Source of the DNA: Draconibacterium orientale
Lineage (GTDB): Bacteria; Bacteroidota; Bacteroidia; Bacteroidales; Prolixibacteraceae
Assembly: GCF_000626635.1 (NCBI RefSeq)
Contig: NZ_CP007451.1
Location: 3,171,501-3,235,500 of the forward strand
Length of the DNA: 64,000 nt
Reading direction: 5' to 3'
This document shows positions 26,499-34,857 of this stretch, piece after piece; within the stretch, counting starts at the first letter, position 1; each line of letters starts with the position of its first letter. The position numbers and the translations under genes were made by a program. The notes below the pieces were generated by a model. That model saw only the letters and a list, made by a program, of their open reading frames with translations, was not told the origin of the DNA and searched no databases.

Positions 26499-28004
26499 TT
26501 ACTCATCATCATCGTCGTCAATCCATTCCTTGGCTTTTGTGAGTGCTTTTTGCCATTTGCGTATGGATTTTTCCATCACCTCTTTCGAGATTTGAGGCGT
26601 AAAAGTTTTGTCTTTTTCCCATTGCGATTGCAGGTCGTTCAGATCGTGCCAGTAGCCAACCGCTAAACCGGCCAGATAGGCAGCTCCCAGAGCAGTGGTT
26701 TCCAGTTGTCGGGGACGGATTACCGGCGACTGCAGTGTTTCCGACTGAAATTGCAGCAGCAGGTTGTTGGCTGCCGCGCCGCCATCAACACGTAGTTCTT
26801 TAATTTCAATGCCCGAGTCGGCTTCCATGGCTTTCAGCACATCCATCACCTGAAAGGCAATTCCTTCTAATGTTGCCCGTGCAAAATGTCCGTTCGATGT
26901 TCCCCGGGTTATGCCAACCACAATGCCTCGTGCGTATTGGTCCCAGTGTGGAGCTCCAAGCCCGGTTAGTGCCGGAACAAAATAAACACCACCATTATCT
27001 TCCACCGATAAAGCCAGTTCCTCAATTTCAGGGGCACTGTTTATCAGGCCCAGCTGGTCGCGAAGCCACTGAACGGCGGCCCCTGCAATAAAAATGCTTC
27101 CTTCCAGCGCGTAGGATACTTTTCCGTCTATCTTCCAGGCGATGGTAGTTACCAGATTGTTTTCCGAAAGGATGGCTTTTTCTCCGGTATTAAGCAACAT
27201 GAAGCAGCCGGTTCCGTAGGTGTTTTTTGCCATTCCGGGATGTATGCATTGCTGGCCAAACAAGGCTGCCTGCTGGTCGCCGGCAATACCGGCAATTGGT
27301 ATTTCGTGCGCAAATATTGTTGTTTTGGTGTGTCCAACTATTTCGCTTGATGCACAAACCTTAGGAAGCATACTTTCGGGAATATCAAACAGTTCCAGTA
27401 GCTCTTTATCCCAACAGCAATCGTGTATATTGTAGAGTAATGTTCTGCTGGCATTGGTAATATCAGTAACGTGTTTGTCGCCCCGGGTAAGTTTCCATAT
27501 TAACCACGAATCAACGGTGCCAAATGCCAATTTCCCCTCATTTGCTTTTTCTCGTGCGCCTTTCACATTTTCAAGAATCCATTGCACTTTGGTGCCCGAA
27601 AAATAAGCATCAATTACCAGTCCTGTTTTGTTGCGAATCAGTTTCTGGTATCCTTTTTCTTTTAGTGCATCGCAGTATTTGGCTGTTCGCCGGTCTTGCC
27701 AAACAATGGCATTGTACACCGGTTCGCCGGTTTCGCGCTCCCAAACTATGGTTGTTTCGCGTTGGTTGGTTATACCAATTGCAGCAATATTTTTTCCGTT
27801 AATACCAATTTTTGTAATGGCCTCGGCTGCAACCGCTGCCTGCGACGACCAAATTTCGTTGGGGTCGTGTTCTACCCAGCCCGGTTTCGGAAATATCTGT
27901 TCAAACTCTTTGTGGGCAACCGATTTTATGGCACCATGCTGATCGAAAACAATGGCACGCGAACTGGTTGTGCCCTGGTCAAACGCAAGTATGTATTTAT
28001 TCAT
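26499..28004 (-). CDS. glpK: Glycerol kinase
   Basis: The 501-residue FGGY-family kinase phosphorylates glycerol to glycerol-3-phosphate with ATP. Motifs are the N-terminal phosphate loop [18 protein letters not shown], the substrate region [32 protein letters not shown] and the ATP-binding [17 protein letters not shown]. The C-terminus is acidic (IDDDDDE), an extension beyond the usual family end. The gene starts only 5 bases after the PadR-type regulator and is followed by glpD. Confidence 0.97.
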   Translation of the reverse strand: MNKYILAFDQGTTSSRAIVFDQHGAIKSVAHKEFEQIFPKPGWVEHDPNEIWSSQAAVAAEAITKIGINGKNIAAIGITNQRETTIVWERETGEPVYNAIVWQDRRTAKYCDALKEKGYQKLIRNKTGLVIDAYFSGTKVQWILENVKGAREKANEGKLAFGTVDSWLIWKLTRGDKHVTDITNASRTLLYNIHDCCWDKELLELFDIPESMLPKVCASSEIVGHTKTTIFAHEIPIAGIAGDQQAALFGQQCIHPGMAKNTYGTGCFMLLNTGEKAILSENNLVTTIAWKIDGKVSYALEGSIFIAGAAVQWLRDQLGLINSAPEIEELALSVEDNGGVYFVPALTGLGAPHWDQYARGIVVGITRGTSNGHFARATLEGIAFQVMDVLKAMEADSGIEIKELRVDGGAAANNLLLQFQSETLQSPVIRPRQLETTALGAAYLAGLAVGYWHDLNDLQSQWEKDKTFTPQISKEVMEKSIRKWQKALTKAKEWIDDDDDE

Positions 28005-28009
28005 AAGGT

Positions 28010-28369
28010 TTATGGTTTTAAGTTCTTGATTTTAAGTAGTGAGTTATCGATCATCTGAAAATAGGCATTCATCAGTTCTATCTGTTCGGTGCCTTTATTG
28101 GTGATCGTGTAATATTTTCGTGGAATTCCCGATTCAAGCTCTTGCCAACGCGAGGTTAGCATTCCATCTTTTTTTAATCGGTTTAACAGGGGGTACAGTG
28201 TGCCTTCTGCAATTTCAATCGATGATAACTCCCGAATTTTATCAATGAGTTCGTAGCCGTAGTAGGTTTTTTTCTCAAGGAAAAGTAAGATCATGTATTC
28301 AATCAATCCTTTCTTGATTTGCGACTTCCACCGAATGTTAAAATCTTGCCCTGTTTTAATATTGGTCAT
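28010..28369 (-). CDS. PadR-family transcriptional regulator of the glycerol operon
   Basis: From the ATG at 28369 the product is 119 residues, a single PadR winged-helix domain. Signature segments are [46 protein letters not shown] and [18 protein letters not shown]. An in-frame extension to 28426 is not needed for the fold. It is the first gene of the operon with glpK, glpD and glpF, and a dyad-symmetric site resembling PadR operators lies 30 bases upstream. It therefore probably represses its own operon; the inducer, perhaps glycerol-3-phosphate, is a guess. Confidence 0.88.
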   Translation of the reverse strand: MTNIKTGQDFNIRWKSQIKKGLIEYMILLFLEKKTYYGYELIDKIRELSSIEIAEGTLYPLLNRLKKDGMLTSRWQELESGIPRKYYTITNKGTEQIELMNAYFQMIDNSLLKIKNLKP

Positions 28370-28398
28370 AAATTTTGTTTTCAGAATATCCCCGACTA

Positions 28399-28416
28399 AT
28401 GTATAAACAAATACAT
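28399..28416. promoter_or_regulatory. Candidate PadR operator upstream of the glycerol operon
   Basis: ATGTAT-AAACAA-ATACAT is an inverted repeat with ATGT/ACAT ends, the type of half-site known for PadR-family operators (spacing here 10 bases, usually 8). Read on the minus strand it overlaps TGTATTTG, one mismatch from the -7 consensus, so bound repressor would block the polymerase. Confidence 0.5.
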
Positions 28417-28548
28417 AGTAATACAAGGTAAGTAGTAAAATAGAATACTGTTTTAGAGCACATGGGGTTAGTGGCTGATAATTTGTGGGGTAACAGCGTT
28501 TGGGGGATTTGTTCGTGTATTTTAGAAAATGGTTGAATTGCTGCTGTT

Positions 28549-28708
28549 ATACCAAGTTGACCACAAAATGCCGCATATGAATTTGTTCTTTTCCGTTTCT
28601 ACTGCGTTGAAAAATTATAACGTAGCTCGGCTATGCTAAAATTTTCGCCTTGTACAAACGGAAAATAACCGGCATATCCAATACGGCATTTTATAATCAA
28701 ATTGGTAT
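28549..28708. repeat. MITE-like hairpin element, 160 bp
   Basis: The ends are imperfect inverted repeats of about 30 bases (ATACCAAGTTGACCACAAAA on the left; ATACCAATTTGATTATAAAA on the right strand), both followed by TGCCG. Inside lies a second nested inverted repeat (TTTTCCGTTT / AAACGGAAAA) and a third (AACGTAGC / GCTATGCT). The whole can fold into one long hairpin. It has no coding capacity and touches the stop codon of the 28708 gene, for which it may serve as a terminator. Confidence 0.6.
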
Positions 28709-29361
28709 TAGCTTTCAAACTTAACCGGAGCAAAAAATTCAGGACGATGATAATCCGGGTTTTCCGTGTTAATAGCATTCCAGGTTACAAAGTGCGGATC
28801 AGAAGTTTCGTCGCCACATTTATAGAAATTAGCTTTGGCCTCAAGTCCGTTTAATCGCTGTACTTTATCAAAAGCAAAACACTGCGTTGGTATGCAGATC
28901 ATCATTTCCCACGAAAAACTTCCCGACTTTTCAGCAAAGGGCTCATTGCCAAGGCTCGATTCAATATCGATTTGTTTTATCACTTCCGGCAAAATGGGCG
29001 TGCGGTTTTCGCGTCCCGGGCCATAACCAACATGAGGGGTTCCAATGCAGTTAAACTCAAAATTGTAATAATTCGTTCCGTCTATCGAAATAAAAAACTC
29101 AACCGTGCTGTCTTTGTAAACATCGCCGTTTATTTTGGTTTCCTGCGCCAGAATATTTTTCTCCTGAACGTAAAATTTCAACCAGATTTCATTCCCGGTG
29201 TGTGCAATTCTGAATTTTATTTCGGGCTTGTACGGAAAAGCTTTTTCCCAATTCAAAATGTCAATAACCTCAGTTTTCGTGTTTTTCTCTAAAAGTAAAG
29301 CCGCTTCCTGCACTGAAAGTGAGCTTGTTGTGTTGATTTTTGTAACGGTAAGATTCTTCAT
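28708..29361 (-). CDS. CBM9-like carbohydrate-binding protein
   Basis: The 217-residue protein lacks a signal peptide and looks like a lone CBM9-type beta sandwich. Typical features are IWLKFYVQEKNILAQ, VYKDSTVEFFISIDGTNYYNFEFNCIG, GSFSWEMMICIPTQCF and LEAKANFYKCGDE. In this family (CBM9-like of Bacteroidota) many members are attached to glycosidases or occur singly; a cytosolic one is unusual and its ligand is unknown. The stop codon overlaps the edge of the MITE-like element. It is divergent from the SNF2 helicase gene. Confidence 0.75.
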   Translation of the reverse strand: MKNLTVTKINTTSSLSVQEAALLLEKNTKTEVIDILNWEKAFPYKPEIKFRIAHTGNEIWLKFYVQEKNILAQETKINGDVYKDSTVEFFISIDGTNYYNFEFNCIGTPHVGYGPGRENRTPILPEVIKQIDIESSLGNEPFAEKSGSFSWEMMICIPTQCFAFDKVQRLNGLEAKANFYKCGDETSDPHFVTWNAINTENPDYHRPEFFAPVKFES

Positions 29362-29443
29362 GCTGTATGTTTTATGTCTGTAAAGATGTTATTTTTCTCT
29401 CAACATTTTTACTGAATTAAGTCAGGTTACCCCCCGGCTTTTA

Positions 29444-29451
29444 TATATTTG
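29444..29451 (+). promoter_or_regulatory. Candidate -7 promoter box for the SNF2 helicase gene
   Basis: TATATTTG is a full match to TAnnTTTG, 74 bases before the ATG; no convincing -33 element precedes it. Confidence 0.4.
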
Positions 29452-29525
29452 AGGTTCTTTAATTCGAACTGTTACGCCAGCCAAAACTGAAAAGTTGCGT
29501 GCGTATCTTTTTTTTGAAGTAGTAA

Positions 29526-32468
29526 ATGAACCGATTTGAATTTATAATAGCCTTAACCGAGCATCGTTTCTTGGGGCTGGTTTTTCAGCCTTTTTTAATT
29601 GAAAAGAAGGAGCGTTTTTATTCGGTGGTGCGATTGGTAAAACCGCACGATTTAAATGATCCGGAATATTCGTTTAAACCCTACGAAAAAGAGCTGGTTC
29701 AGTTAATTGAGAAGTACAGTGATGAGGTGCTCACCAAAAAGTTTTCACGTGCGGGCAGCGTGTCCGATTTTTATGCATCGTTGCGCCCCGGTTATTTTGA
29801 AAAACAGGTAACACCTTTTATCGAGAAATGCATGATGCAGGTGTGCTCCATTTTAATGCTGAGCCCGGTGCGTTTGTTTCGTAAAGAGGCCAAATATTCG
29901 AACCTGTACGACGAAGACGAATTGAAAGTACCGCCGTTTTTTGCCCGGCCTGAATTTGAATTTGAGCGCACCGAAACCCAAACCCGTTATAAGTTGCGCA
30001 TATTTTTGGAAGAAAAGGAAATGCTGTTATCCGCGCGGTCGGTTGAGTTGGTAACCAACGATCCGTGTTTGTTAATTTACCGAAATCAGCTGGTGGCGTT
30101 TGAAAAACTGAATGCCAAAAAGCTGATGCCCTTTTTCGAGAAAGATTACGTAACGGTGCCGAACACCATCGAGGACAAATATTATTCGGGTTTTGTGCTG
30201 AATACCGTACGCGATTACGATGTAAAAGCCAGAGGTTTCGAAGTGGTTAAGGCAACTGCCGGGAAAAAAGCTGTATTGTCGCTCGAAAATAACCTGCAAT
30301 ACCGGCCGTGTTTGGTGCTGAATTTCGAATATGGCGACGAAAAATTCCTGCCCGATTCGGCCCGGGAAATGGCGGTTAGCGTGAAAAAGCAAAACGGCAC
30401 CTTTGTGTATTATAAAACCACGCGCGATTTCACCTGGGAAAAGAAAATACTTCAGCTTATAAAAAATACCGGTTTAAAGGATGATAACGGATCATATACC
30501 ATAAACGGCGTTTCCCTGCTTGAACCGCAAAATGCGCTGTACTATTTTGTGAACTGGCTAAACGATAAACGGCCACAGCTGGAAGAAAAAGGGATTGTGA
30601 TAAAACAGGAACAGCTGGAGAAAAAGTTTTATACCGGAAGCCAAAAACTGGAATTAAAAACGCAAACAAAAGGCGACTGGTTTGATGTTTATGCGGTGGT
30701 GAAATTTGGTGAATTCAGCATTCCATTTATTCAGCTAAAAAAATACATTTTAAACGATACACGCGAGTTTGAACTGCCAAACGGCGAAATTGCCGTATTG
30801 CCTGAGGAATGGTTTGCCCGCTACAAAGGACTTTTGCCTTTTGGAAAACAACAGGGCGAGCATATAAAATTCGAGAAGCACCATTTTACCTTACTGCAAA
30901 ATTCCATTCAGGAAGTTGACAAGGAGGTAAAACAAAAATATGAAAAGCTGGTGAACGCTGAAATGGAGCATCAGGTGCTGCCTGCGAACTTAAAAGCCAA
31001 GCTGCGAAATTACCAGGAAGAAGGTTTTAACTGGATGTATGGTTTGTACCGAAACGGATTGGGCGGTTGCCTGGCCGACGATATGGGGCTGGGAAAAACC
31101 CTGCAAACTCTTACGCTGCTGTTGAAATTGAAACGCTTAAAACAGGAAATAAAAATTCATAATCCTGTTGATGCAAGCGGCCAGCGCGATTTATTTGCCG
31201 ACGAATCAAAATCGGAAGCCGTTGTTCAGCCCGCAAGTTTAATTGTTGTCCCCACATCGCTGGTGCACAACTGGAGCAACGAAATACGAAAGTTCACTCC
31301 GGCACTTAAAGTTTATCAGCATGTGGGAACGCAACGAAAAAAAGCTGAGGAATTGGGAAGGCTGGCTTCGTACTACGACATTATTATTACCACCTACGGA
31401 ACGGTACGTAACGATATCGACAAGTTGCGCGGAACCGAATTCTTTTACCTGATTTTAGACGAAAGCCAGTCGATAAAGAATTCCGGATCGAAAACCTATA
31501 AGGCGGTAATGGATATTAAAGCGCGTTACAAACTGGTAATTACCGGAACGCCTATCGAAAATTCGCTGTCGGATTTATGGTCGCAAATGAATTTTCTGAA
31601 TCCCGGTATGTTGGGGAACCTGGCCTTTTTCAGGCGTACTTTTATTACCCCAATTGAAAAGCATGCCAACGAAGAGCAAATGGACAAATTGCAACTGATG
31701 ATTCGCCCGTTTGTTTTGCGTCGTAAAAAAGTGGAGGTAGCCAAAGATCTTCCACCACTTATGGAAGAAGTGCGTATTTGCCCCATGGCCGGCGAACAGC
31801 AAAAACTGTACGAGCAGGAGAAGTCGGTGATTCGGAATACCATTCTATCGACCATTGAAAAAGAGGGGCTCAAAAAATCGCAGTTTGTGGTTTTGCAGGG
31901 GCTTACCAAATTGCGTCAGTTAGCAAATCATCCGTCGTTGGTTGATGATGAGGCAGCGGAAGGGTCGGGTAAATTCGACGAGATTTTCCGGATGTTAAGC
32001 AACCTCGTGGCAGAGAAACATAAAGTGCTGGTGTTCTCTTCGTTTGTTACCCACCTCGAATTGCTGCAGCGTAAAATTGAAAAAGAAAAGTGGAAGTACA
32101 GCAAGCTTACCGGGCAAACCACAAAACGCGAAAAAGTAATAAAGGCATTTCAGGAAGATGAGGAGAACCGGATTTTCCTGATTTCGTTGAAAGCCGGTGG
32201 AGTAGGGCTTAATCTTACCGAGGCCGACTATGTTTTTATCATCGATCCGTGGTGGAACCCCGCAGCCGAAAACCAGGCGATAAACCGGGCGCACCGCATC
32301 GGGCAGGATAAGCATGTTTTTGTGTATCGTTTTATTACCGAAAATTCGATCGAGGAAAAAATCCAGAAACTAAAAGACCGCAAAAGCTCGCTGGCCGATA
32401 AATTCATCAACTCCAATAATCCGTTTGAGCAGGTTACGCAGGAGGAAATTGTGGAGTTGTTCAATTAG
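29526..32468 (+). CDS. SNF2/SWI2-family DNA-dependent ATPase (helicase-like)
   Basis: The 980-residue protein has a helicase core in its C-terminal half. The Walker A is in LADDMGLGKTLQTL (about residue 520), Walker B in FFYLILDESQSIKN (about 645), then LVITGTPIENSLSDLWSQM (motif III region). The helicase C domain (about 800-930) carries FLISLKAGGVGLNLTEADYV and NQAINRAHRIGQ (motif VI). The N-terminal 480 residues are of the bacterial SNF2-associated type and unassigned. Bacterial members remodel nucleoprotein or recycle RNA polymerase (as RapA does); the role here is not defined. There are no adjacent methyltransferase or nuclease genes that would mark a defence system. Confidence 0.92.
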   Translation: MNRFEFIIALTEHRFLGLVFQPFLIEKKERFYSVVRLVKPHDLNDPEYSFKPYEKELVQLIEKYSDEVLTKKFSRAGSVSDFYASLRPGYFEKQVTPFIEKCMMQVCSILMLSPVRLFRKEAKYSNLYDEDELKVPPFFARPEFEFERTETQTRYKLRIFLEEKEMLLSARSVELVTNDPCLLIYRNQLVAFEKLNAKKLMPFFEKDYVTVPNTIEDKYYSGFVLNTVRDYDVKARGFEVVKATAGKKAVLSLENNLQYRPCLVLNFEYGDEKFLPDSAREMAVSVKKQNGTFVYYKTTRDFTWEKKILQLIKNTGLKDDNGSYTINGVSLLEPQNALYYFVNWLNDKRPQLEEKGIVIKQEQLEKKFYTGSQKLELKTQTKGDWFDVYAVVKFGEFSIPFIQLKKYILNDTREFELPNGEIAVLPEEWFARYKGLLPFGKQQGEHIKFEKHHFTLLQNSIQEVDKEVKQKYEKLVNAEMEHQVLPANLKAKLRNYQEEGFNWMYGLYRNGLGGCLADDMGLGKTLQTLTLLLKLKRLKQEIKIHNPVDASGQRDLFADESKSEAVVQPASLIVVPTSLVHNWSNEIRKFTPALKVYQHVGTQRKKAEELGRLASYYDIIITTYGTVRNDIDKLRGTEFFYLILDESQSIKNSGSKTYKAVMDIKARYKLVITGTPIENSLSDLWSQMNFLNPGMLGNLAFFRRTFITPIEKHANEEQMDKLQLMIRPFVLRRKKVEVAKDLPPLMEEVRICPMAGEQQKLYEQEKSVIRNTILSTIEKEGLKKSQFVVLQGLTKLRQLANHPSLVDDEAAEGSGKFDEIFRMLSNLVAEKHKVLVFSSFVTHLELLQRKIEKEKWKYSKLTGQTTKREKVIKAFQEDEENRIFLISLKAGGVGLNLTEADYVFIIDPWWNPAAENQAINRAHRIGQDKHVFVYRFITENSIEEKIQKLKDRKSSLADKFINSNNPFEQVTQEEIVELFN

Positions 32469-32629
32469 TGAGAAGGCAAAAGTTAAAAGTAGAAAGGCAA
32501 AAGTGAGGAGTGAGTGAAAAGATTGATGGAGATTGAAGGAGAGATTGATGAAGATTGAAAAACGCTCGCTACTCTCGGCTTGTACTCTGTTTTTTAAATC
32601 AATCTAAATTTCAATCTGTTTTAATCCGG

Positions 32630-33370
32630 CTATCGTTTTTTATTCCGAACGTACATCAGTTTGTATTTTCCCTGGCCAACGCGCTGATCGATTTCAAACA
32701 TTCCGGTGGAGTCGATCAGTGGTGTAAGTTTTTCAAAACCATAGTTTCGCGAGTCGAAGTTCGGTTGTTTTTTTTGCAGTAAACTTCCCACGTCGCCAAG
32801 GAAAGCCCAGCCGTCGTCGTCGGCCAGGTCCGATATTGTTTTCGAAATAAGGCGAATAACTTTAGGCGTTATCTTGTCAACGCCACCTTTTTTTACTGAC
32901 TTGCTGGAGGTGTTGCTCTCGTTCTCTTTCGAGCGGCTTTTCAGAATTTCGATGTAAATAAAGCGGTCGCACGATACGATAAACGGATCAGGCGTTTTTT
33001 TCTCGCCAATGCCAATAACGTACATGCCGGCTTCGCGAAGGCGGGTTGCCAGCCGGGTAAAGTCGCTATCGCTCGATACCAGGCAAAATCCATTTACTTT
33101 TTCGCTGTAAAGAATGTCCATGGCATCGATGATCATAGCCGAATCGGTGGCATTTTTACCAGTGGTGTAACCGTATTGTTGAATTGGCGTTATTGCGTTA
33201 TCGAGCAAAAGGGTTTTCCACTTCGTTAAACCTGGCCGGGTCCAGTCGCCATAAATACGTTTAATGGTTGGATTGCCATATTTGGCAATCTCCTCCATCA
33301 TTTCTTTAACGTATGCAGAGGGAATATTATCGCCATCGATAAGCACCGCTAACTTTAAATCTTTTCCCAT
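32630..33370 (-). CDS. NYN-domain (LabA/PIN-like) protein with C-terminal LOTUS/OST-HTH domain
   Basis: The 246-residue protein has an N-terminal NYN nuclease-like domain (about 6-150). The acidic residues of the active site lie in AVLIDGDNIPSAYV, NATDSAMIIDAMDILY and FCLVSSDSDFTRLATRLRE. A C-terminal OST-HTH/LOTUS domain (about 168-242) follows a Ser/Lys-rich linker. NYN proteins are RNases or tRNA/rRNA-processing enzymes and LOTUS domains bind RNA, so an RNA-degrading or RNA-maturing role is likely. It lies 47 bases downstream of the cold-shock gene in the same orientation, which supports an RNA-linked function. Confidence 0.88.
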   Translation of the reverse strand: MGKDLKLAVLIDGDNIPSAYVKEMMEEIAKYGNPTIKRIYGDWTRPGLTKWKTLLLDNAITPIQQYGYTTGKNATDSAMIIDAMDILYSEKVNGFCLVSSDSDFTRLATRLREAGMYVIGIGEKKTPDPFIVSCDRFIYIEILKSRSKENESNTSSKSVKKGGVDKITPKVIRLISKTISDLADDDGWAFLGDVGSLLQKKQPNFDSRNYGFEKLTPLIDSTGMFEIDQRVGQGKYKLMYVRNKKR

Positions 33371-33417
33371 CTTGTAAACTGTTTTGGCAGAAGCTGCCGT
33401 TTATTTTGTTGAACAGA

Positions 33418-33870
33418 TTAGCCCGAAACCTTCACGTTCATTGCCGCCGGTCCTTTGGGCCCTTGTCCTTCTTCGTAGGTAACGCGGTTGCCTTCTTTTA
33501 AATCGCCTTCCACTTCGTTTATGTGAACAAAAATATTCTGATTATTCGCCAGGTTGCGAATAAATCCGTATCCTTTTTGTTCGTTAAAGAAAGTAACCAC
33601 ACCTTGTTTTTCTTTCGGCTCTGCTTCTCCGTAGCCGCCTTTTGGTACACTTACATCAATATCTTCAATGTTTACTTCTTCTTTTTGTGTTTCATCAGGC
33701 GGAGTGTCGGTGATGTTACCAAACTCGTCAACATAGGCAATCATGTCGTCCAATCCTGAGTTGCCGCCATTTTCTTTACGAGCCTGTTTTCTTGCTTCTT
33801 TTTCTTTTCTCTTCTTTGCTTGTTTTTTTCTTACTTCTTTTTTACCAAATGTTTCTTTCGATCTTCCCAT
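33418..33870 (-). CDS. Cold-shock-domain protein with basic N-terminal extension
   Basis: The 150-residue protein ends in a cold-shock domain (about 87-149) with RNP1 (KGYGFIRNL) and RNP2-like (NIFVHINEV) motifs. The first 35 residues are extremely basic (MGRSKETFGKKEVRKKQAKK and more), and the middle (about 36-85) is acidic and probably disordered. This layout is common in Bacteroidota CSD proteins of 140-160 residues. It binds single-stranded RNA or DNA. A -7 box at 34037-34044 implies a leader of about 160 bases, as in cspA-type messages. The NYN/LOTUS gene follows it. Confidence 0.9.
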   Translation of the reverse strand: MGRSKETFGKKEVRKKQAKKRKEKEARKQARKENGGNSGLDDMIAYVDEFGNITDTPPDETQKEEVNIEDIDVSVPKGGYGEAEPKEKQGVVTFFNEQKGYGFIRNLANNQNIFVHINEVEGDLKEGNRVTYEEGQGPKGPAAMNVKVSG

Positions 33871-34036
33871 ATATGTTTTTAATAGTGATTTTAGCTTACT
33901 GACCTCGAATTTAATAAATATCAGTAGCTATTAAAAAAGTTTTTCATGTTAAGAAATGAGATTTAAAGAAAAGTCAACTATCCTAAGACGGGGGCGTAGG
34001 AGGTAAAATCAAAATTCTTAAACCTAAAATCCGCGA

Positions 34037-34044
34037 CAAAGGTA
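34037..34044 (-). promoter_or_regulatory. Candidate -7 promoter box for the cold-shock gene
   Basis: On the minus strand the sequence is TACCTTTG, a full match to TAnnTTTG, about 167 bases before the ATG. No clear -33 element was found. Confidence 0.45.
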
Positions 34045-34400
34045 CATTAATTTTAAATACTACATAAATTAGTTATAACTGTTTATTGCTATAGTGGTTT
34101 TGTAACAGACGTAATATTTAGAAATCGTTACTTTTTTTGCCTAAATGAGGATATACGGGTCTTAAGTTCATTATGATTTTCAATGCGTGTTTTCTTCGAA
34201 AAAATACTTCAAATCTAACCTTAATGTTAACTGCCTGATATTTATGTTGTAAAGCAGGTGTGCTGAAAATATTTTTTTTGATAGTCTATAAATTCTTCAT
34301 AGTTAAATATTTGCATATGTAAAAAGAAATAATTCTTTATTTAAACTTTCAGAATGATATTAAAAAGCCTCAAAAAATATTAAATCGATAGTTCGCGGAA

Positions 34401-34429
34401 TTGCTATGTGATAATGAAATATATATTTG
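34401..34429 (+). promoter_or_regulatory. Candidate promoter of the oadGAB operon
   Basis: TTG at 34401-34403, an 18-base spacer, then TATATTTG at 34422-34429, which matches the Bacteroidota -33/-7 arrangement. Transcription would begin about 30 bases before the oadG start. Confidence 0.6.
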
Positions 34430-34467
34430 CAAGCTCTAAAAAATCAATTTAAACAAAAAATACAAAA

Positions 34468-34722
34468 ATGAGCGAAGCTTTAAAATTGATGCTTACGGGC
34501 ATGAGCACCGTCTTTTTTATCCTCATTATGGTAGTGGTTTTGGGTAATATTATTATTCGAATTACCAATCGTTTTTCAGTTGCAGTTGTCGATCATCCGG
34601 GGGCTGCAGCACCGTCGCAACAAGAAATAAACCCATTAAAACTGGCTGCCATTGTTTCTGCGGTAGAAATTACCACAAAAGGAAAAGGCCGGGTAACATT
34701 GGTAGAGAAAATAAATGAGTAG
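34468..34722 (+). CDS. oadG: Sodium-pumping decarboxylase gamma subunit
   Basis: This 84-residue membrane protein has one N-terminal transmembrane helix (MSTVFFILIMVVVLGNIIIR) and a short cytosolic tail. The layout is that of OadG, which anchors the alpha subunit to the membrane and helps assemble the complex. A Gly-Met-Ser/Thr segment at the start of the helix (LTGMSTVF) is typical of the family. It is the first gene of oadG-oadA-oadB, with 135 bases between it and oadA. The assignment rests mainly on the neighbourhood, as the family is short and variable. Confidence 0.85.
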   Translation: MSEALKLMLTGMSTVFFILIMVVVLGNIIIRITNRFSVAVVDHPGAAAPSQQEINPLKLAAIVSAVEITTKGKGRVTLVEKINE

Positions 34723-34857
34723 TTAACGGATATCAACTTCAGAACCTTTTCCGTGGAGGCGATTCAACGAATTGGACAGAATAGAGCAAACGAAGGAAAA
34801 AAACGGCCAAGAAGTAAACGGTATCTTTTTTATCCAATAAACCAAAAATAAACAGAA

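Larger units (their letters stand above)
33871..34467. other. Divergent intergenic region, AT-rich
   Basis: This 597-base, strongly AT-rich region separates the divergent cold-shock and oad operons. It carries promoter-like boxes for both directions (34037-34044 minus, 34401-34429 plus). I see no gene in it. The left 160 bases would form the cold-shock message leader. Confidence 0.55.

Noticed and set aside
29526-32468. SNF2 protein as part of a defence system
   Set aside because: No neighbouring nuclease, methyltransferase or other defence gene; a stand-alone SNF2 ATPase is common in this phylum.
32521-32560. GATTGATG-type low-complexity repeat between the SNF2 and NYN genes
   Set aside because: A single 22-base duplication in a purine-rich spacer; no constant period beyond two copies.
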